From QHWT01 sp963755695 (GTDB lineage: Bacteria > Acidobacteriota > Vicinamibacteria > Vicinamibacterales > 2-12-FULL-66-21), in NCBI GenBank assembly GCA_963755695.1, contig CAVWLB010000008.1, positions 372,001 through 436,000 on the forward strand: a stretch of DNA of 64,000 nucleotides, written 5' to 3'. Positions within the stretch are counted from its first letter, which is position 1; each line of letters begins with the position of its first letter. Positions 61,181 to 64,000 of the stretch are shown one piece after another. A model generated the notes under the pieces. The model did no database searches and had not been told where the DNA came from. It saw only the letters and a list, made by a program, of their open reading frames with translations. Both the position numbers and the translations under genes were made by a program.

Positions 61181-61525
61181 ATGCCAGCCCTCGAGACGTT
61201 TCCCAACCCGCAGCCCGGACGCGACTACGAGATCGCGATCCGCTGCCCGGAGTTCACGTCCGTGTGTCCGAAGACGGGATTGCCCGATTTCGGCGAGATC
61301 CGGATCACCTACGTGCCCGACGAGCGCTGCATCGAGCTGAAGGCGCTGAAGTACTACATGGTCGAGTTCCGCAACAAGGGCATCTTCTACGAGGCGGTGA
61401 CCAACCAGATCCTCGACGATCTGGTCGCCGCCTGCAGCCCCGCGGCGCATGACCGTCGTCGGCGACTTCACCGCGCGCGGCGGGATCACGACGGCGGTCA
61501 CGGCAACGTATCAGAAGACAGGTGA
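61181..61525 (+). CDS. queF: 7-cyano-7-deazaguanine reductase QueF, with compensating frameshifts
   Basis: Reduces preQ0 to preQ1 in queuosine synthesis. Short (type I-like) QueF: ALETFPNPQPGRDYEIAIRC, active-site Cys in TSVCPKTGLPDFG, YVPDERCIELKALKYYMVEF, NKGIFYEAVTNQILDDLVAA. Near 61437 the frame slips by one (extra C in AGCCCCGCGG) and RRMTVVGDFTARGGITTAVT continues in another frame, before the original frame resumes at the stop TGA at 61523-61525. The stop overlaps the Smr start (GTGA). No other queuosine gene is in the window. Confidence 0.85.
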   Translation: MPALETFPNPQPGRDYEIAIRCPEFTSVCPKTGLPDFGEIRITYVPDERCIELKALKYYMVEFRNKGIFYEAVTNQILDDLVAACSPAAHDRRRRLHRARRDHDGGHGNVSEDR

Positions 61526-61803
61526 AGGCCGACGGCGAGCGCACCGAGTCCCCATCGGCAGCGAACTGCGATCTGCACACCTTTCATCCGCGCGATATTC
61601 CGTCGGTTGTCGAGGAATACGTCAACGCCGCGCACGAGGCGGGCCTCACGGAGGTGCGGCTGATTCACGGCCGCGGAAAGGGCGTGCAGCGCGGGATCGT
61701 GCAGGCGGCGCTCGAGCAGCATCCGCTCGTGGTCACGTTCTACGACGCTCCCGAATCCCACCTGGGCGCAACGGTAGCGGTGCTGTGTAGGGCGCCTCTT
61801 TAG
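61522..61803 (+). CDS. Smr-domain protein
   Basis: 93 residues, GTG start overlapping the queF stop. Smr domain: LHTFHPRDIPSVVEEYVNAA, VRLIHGRGKGVQRGIVQAAL and HPLVVTFYDAPESHLGATVA, with the HGRGxG loop typical of Smr nucleases of the MutS2 C-terminus. Possibly a small structure-specific or ribosome-rescue nuclease. Its last codons RAPL and stop come from a palindromic repeat. Confidence 0.9.
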   Translation: MKADGERTESPSAANCDLHTFHPRDIPSVVEEYVNAAHEAGLTEVRLIHGRGKGVQRGIVQAALEQHPLVVTFYDAPESHLGATVAVLCRAPL

Positions 61804-61815
61804 AGAGAGAGCGCC
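61785..61815 (+). repeat. GTAGGGC palindromic repeat, copy 10
   Basis: GTGTAGGGCGCCTCTTTAGA followed by GAGAGAGCGCC: the right arm has an AGAGAG insertion. It ends the Smr gene (TTTAG supplies the stop) and also touches the stop of the convergent methyltransferase. Confidence 0.7.
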
Positions 61816-62544
61816 TCGTGCCGGCGGGCCTCTAGAACACCCCCGGCACGAGCCGGCCACCGGACGCGAGTCATGTACTCGCGGTACGTGCGGTCCTTGG
61901 CCAGCGTCTGCTCCTCGCACCCGGCGCGCAGAATCAGCGCGACGTCGGCAGCCGCGAGCACGGCATACGTTCCAGGCCAGTCGGATTGGCGCACGACGAA
62001 CGCGACGTGCGTGATCAGATAGCCGAGATAGATCGGGTGCCGCACGAAGCGATAGAGGCCCGTGCGAGACGACGCCGCGGTTGGCCGGCGTCAGGCCGAA
62101 GCTGCGGCCGAGCGTGACCTTGCCGGCGATCACGACGATCAGGCCGACCGCCGATCAGCGCCACGGTCGTCGATTCCGGCGCCAGCGCGCGACTGTCCGC
62201 CGGGTCGAACCAGCAGCGGGCCGAAGCGTCGAGACCAGCGTCAGCAGCCGCGCGCGCAGGCTGCGATCGACCGCCGCCGGCGCGTCGCCGGACACCGTCA
62301 GCACGACGACGAGCGCTTCGCTGACGAGCAGCAGCAGCCCGGTGACCTGGCCGGTCTCGGCGAAGTCGTGCGCCGAGCCGCATCGCCATCATCGAGAACA
62401 GCGACGACGATCGTCGCCTTTGCGGCCAGCTCGGCCCAGATCGCGTCGTCGTCGCACCGGCGGGCGCGGGCGCTCCAGCCCGAATGTGCGGAACGCTGCT
62501 CCGCGGGTCAGCGCTACGGGCAGAGCGAATGCGAGACGTTTCAT
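61800..62544 (-). pseudogene. Isoprenylcysteine carboxyl methyltransferase-like membrane protein, frameshifted
   Basis: The C-terminal 80 residues are clear: RHPIYLGYLITHVAFVVRQS and LRAGCEEQTLAKDRTYREYM, the SAM-binding end of the ICMT/PEMT family. Upstream, IVVIAGKVTLGRSFGLTPAN and SHGLYRFV precede it in other frames, and GQVTGLLLLVSEALVVVLTV is a membrane helix. The ATG at 62544 (MKRLAFALPVALTRG) is the probable start, six bases after the ATPase stop. At least four indels break the frame. Methylates an isoprenoid or other lipid-linked thiol or carboxyl; substrate unknown. Confidence 0.6.
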
Positions 62545-62547
62545 GGC

Positions 62548-63914
62548 CTATACCTTGACTTCGTTACCCTGCGACTCCGACTCCTCGAGGAAGTAGCTGC
62601 CGCACGCCGCGTCGAGCAGCTCGCGCGTGATCGACCGGCTCGCGCTGCTGGTAGCGGCACATGTCGACGACCTGCTCGACGAGGTCGCGCGGATGGCAGG
62701 CGCGCATCTGGAGCTTGCGCGGCTGGTAGTACTTGCGCTGCAGGTACTCGACCATCACCGGATCGAACGCCAGCTCGCGCTTGCGGCAGTTCAGCTCGAA
62801 GATCCGGCGAGTACTCGTCGATCGTCGGGTTCTTCGCGAGGATCTTGTACGGGAATGCGGCGCAGGAACGCTTCGTCGGCGAGCGACTCCGGCTTGAGGT
62901 TGGTCGCGAAGATGATGAACACGTTGAACGGGATCTCGAACTTGCGGCCGGTGTGCAGCGTCAGGAAGTCGACGCGGCTCTCGAGCGGCACGATCCAGCG
63001 GTTCAGCAGGTCGCGCGGCGGAATCCGCTGGCGGCCGAAGTCGTCGACGACGAACACGCCGCCGTTGGCCTTCATCTGGATCGGCGCTTCGTAGAACTTC
63101 GCGATCGGGTTGAACGTCAGGTCGAGCATCTCGAGCGTCAGCTCGCCGCCGACGACGACGACCGGGCGCCGGATCTGTTCCCAGCGGCGATCGTGCGCCG
63201 CGGTCGCGATGACGCTCTCCGACGCGCCGGGCCGTGCGGTCGACACGTGGCTGACCGGGTCGTACATCGTGATGATCTGGCCGTCGACGTCGATCGCGTG
63301 CGGCATGTGCATCTCGCTGCCGAGCGCGCGGCCGATGCCTTCGGCGACGACGGTCTTGCCGTTGCCGGGCGCGCCGTAGAGGAACAGCGACTTGCCGGAG
63401 TTCACCGCCGGCCCGAGCTGGTCGAACATCGCCCTTGCTGACGATCAGGTGCTCGAAGCCGCGTGCGAGGCGGTCTTGCGATCGACGTACGGCCGCGCCG
63501 CCATGCAGGCGCGCACGTAGGCGTTGTACTGCGCGAGCGGCACCGGCGCCGGGCCGACGTAGCGGCAGATGTCGAGGAACTGCATCGCGCGCTCGCGCCC
63601 GAGGTCGGTCAGCGACGTAGCGATACCCGGCGGTGCCGGCGCCGCTGGTGCCGCGCACTTCGACCAGCTTCTCGACGCGCGCGTGCTGGATCAGCGCGTC
63701 GAGCACCGAGTACGGCAGGCGCAGCGCTCTCGGCGAGCCGCGTGCCGCTGCTCTCGCCGGCGACCAGCGTCTTCAGCATCAGCTGCGCGAGCGTGTCGGG
63801 ATGCAGGCCGGTCTCCTCGATGGTCGTCGGCGGCGGCGGCGGCGTCGGGCTGCCGGTCCGCGCGTGCGCGGTCGGTGACGCCGTCGACAGCTCATCTGCG
63901 CGTCGACTCGTCAT
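62548..63914 (-). pseudogene. AAA+ ATPase, frameshifted several times
   Basis: Fragments in three frames give one protein of about 450 residues from the ATG at 63914. N-terminal ETGLHPDTLAQLMLKTLVAG, winged-helix-like YSVLDALIQHARVEKLVEVR, then MFDQLGPAVNSGKSLFLYGA, Walker A GAPGNGKT, VTVGGELTLEMLDLTFNPIA-like segment, Walker B GVFVVDDFGRQRIPPRDLLN, FATNLKPESLADEAFLRR (arginine finger region), and the C-terminal HPRDLVEQVVDMCRYQQREP with SYFLEESESQGNEVKV. Ends at the TAG 62548-62550. Homologous ATPases occur singly in Acidobacteriota and Planctomycetes; function unknown. At least four indels. Confidence 0.65.
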
Positions 63915-64000
63915 CGCGGCTCGCCGTCCTGCCGGCTCGAATGCGATCCGATGGCCGAGCTCGGTGCCGGACGCGGTCGAGCGTGCCGGCCGGCAGTTCG
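63915..64000. other. Window edge, no supported feature
   Basis: 86 bases upstream of the AAA+ ATPase start. One minus-strand frame is open to the edge and could be the end of a preceding gene (ELPAGTLDRV...), but the indel density here makes any call unsafe. Confidence 0.2.

Noticed and set aside
63915..64000. Partial gene at the right edge
   Set aside because: Only 28 codons in an indel-prone region, with no motif to decide between frames.

Overview
The window is a GC-rich bacterial chromosome fragment. It resembles a soil or sediment member of Acidobacteriota, perhaps Vicinamibacteria-like. This assignment is inference from gene content: squalene genes hpnC/D/E, Ser/Thr kinases with TolB/TPR tails, a PVC-type CxxCH protein, a two-domain ThyX-like protein and HAF-repeat proteins. 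There is no rRNA or tRNA to confirm it. No CRISPR array, prophage or transposase gene was seen.

Layout. 0-2.4 kb: GDP-fucose synthesis (gmd, cut by the window edge, and fcl) and a vapBC pair. 2.8-8.5 kb: a degenerate NtrC-like regulator, a Ca-binding-repeat lipoprotein, a HAF-repeat secreted protein, a lone LuxR-type HTH and an ECF sigma factor. 8.5-15.2 kb: Ser/Thr kinase-TolB-TPR, M20 dipeptidase, sulfurtransferase, a membrane protein/wHTH pair and an MBL hydrolase. 15.2-19.6 kb: a LolA-like/MMPL-RND/outer-membrane barrel operon broken by many indels. 19.65 kb: a probable UXX-star selenoprotein with in-frame TGA. 20-27.7 kb: thioesterase, CxxCH/HEAT protein, ThyX-like, deformylase, NUDIX and a lipoprotein. 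27.7-34 kb: lacD-like aldolase, thiI, hpnE-hpnD-hpnC and a cobalamin adenosyltransferase. 34-47 kb: mutY-mutT, ygfZ, hydrolase, orphan pntAA, FHA, BON, MBL, CDP-alcohol phosphatidyltransferase, dehydratase, kinase/SDR, an MDH-like protein and rpoE-like sigma. 47-52.7 kb: lpd-E1alpha-E1beta-E2-lipB, a complete 2-oxoacid dehydrogenase operon with its lipoate ligation step.

53.1-60.3 kb is the most interesting region: a candidate RiPP signalling locus. It runs from a sigma54 response regulator, through a sigma54-type promoter preceded by an inverted repeat, to a radical SAM/SPASM maturase. Three tiny peptides follow, sharing P-W-[IL]-[IV]-D (two nearly identical with the core ACPWIIDEPWV). Then come a family-5 substrate-binding lipoprotein and a dCache-HAMP histidine kinase. 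The order suggests a modified peptide that is made, captured outside the cell and sensed by the kinase, which could feed back through the sigma54 regulator. The tail of the window holds HU, queF, an Smr protein, an isoprenylcysteine-methyltransferase-like protein and an AAA+ ATPase, the last two with many frameshifts.

Two repeat systems pervade the spacers. One is a 20-24 bp palindrome with covarying stems and a conserved GTAGGGC side (about ten copies, some supplying stop codons or protein tails). The other is a set of 'word-repeat' blocks built of 6-9 bp words that differ between spacers but often form inverted arms. Many conserved genes carry single-base frameshifts, several at the same local contexts (GGTAC, CCGCGG). 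This points to systematic sequencing or assembly error at least as much as gene decay.
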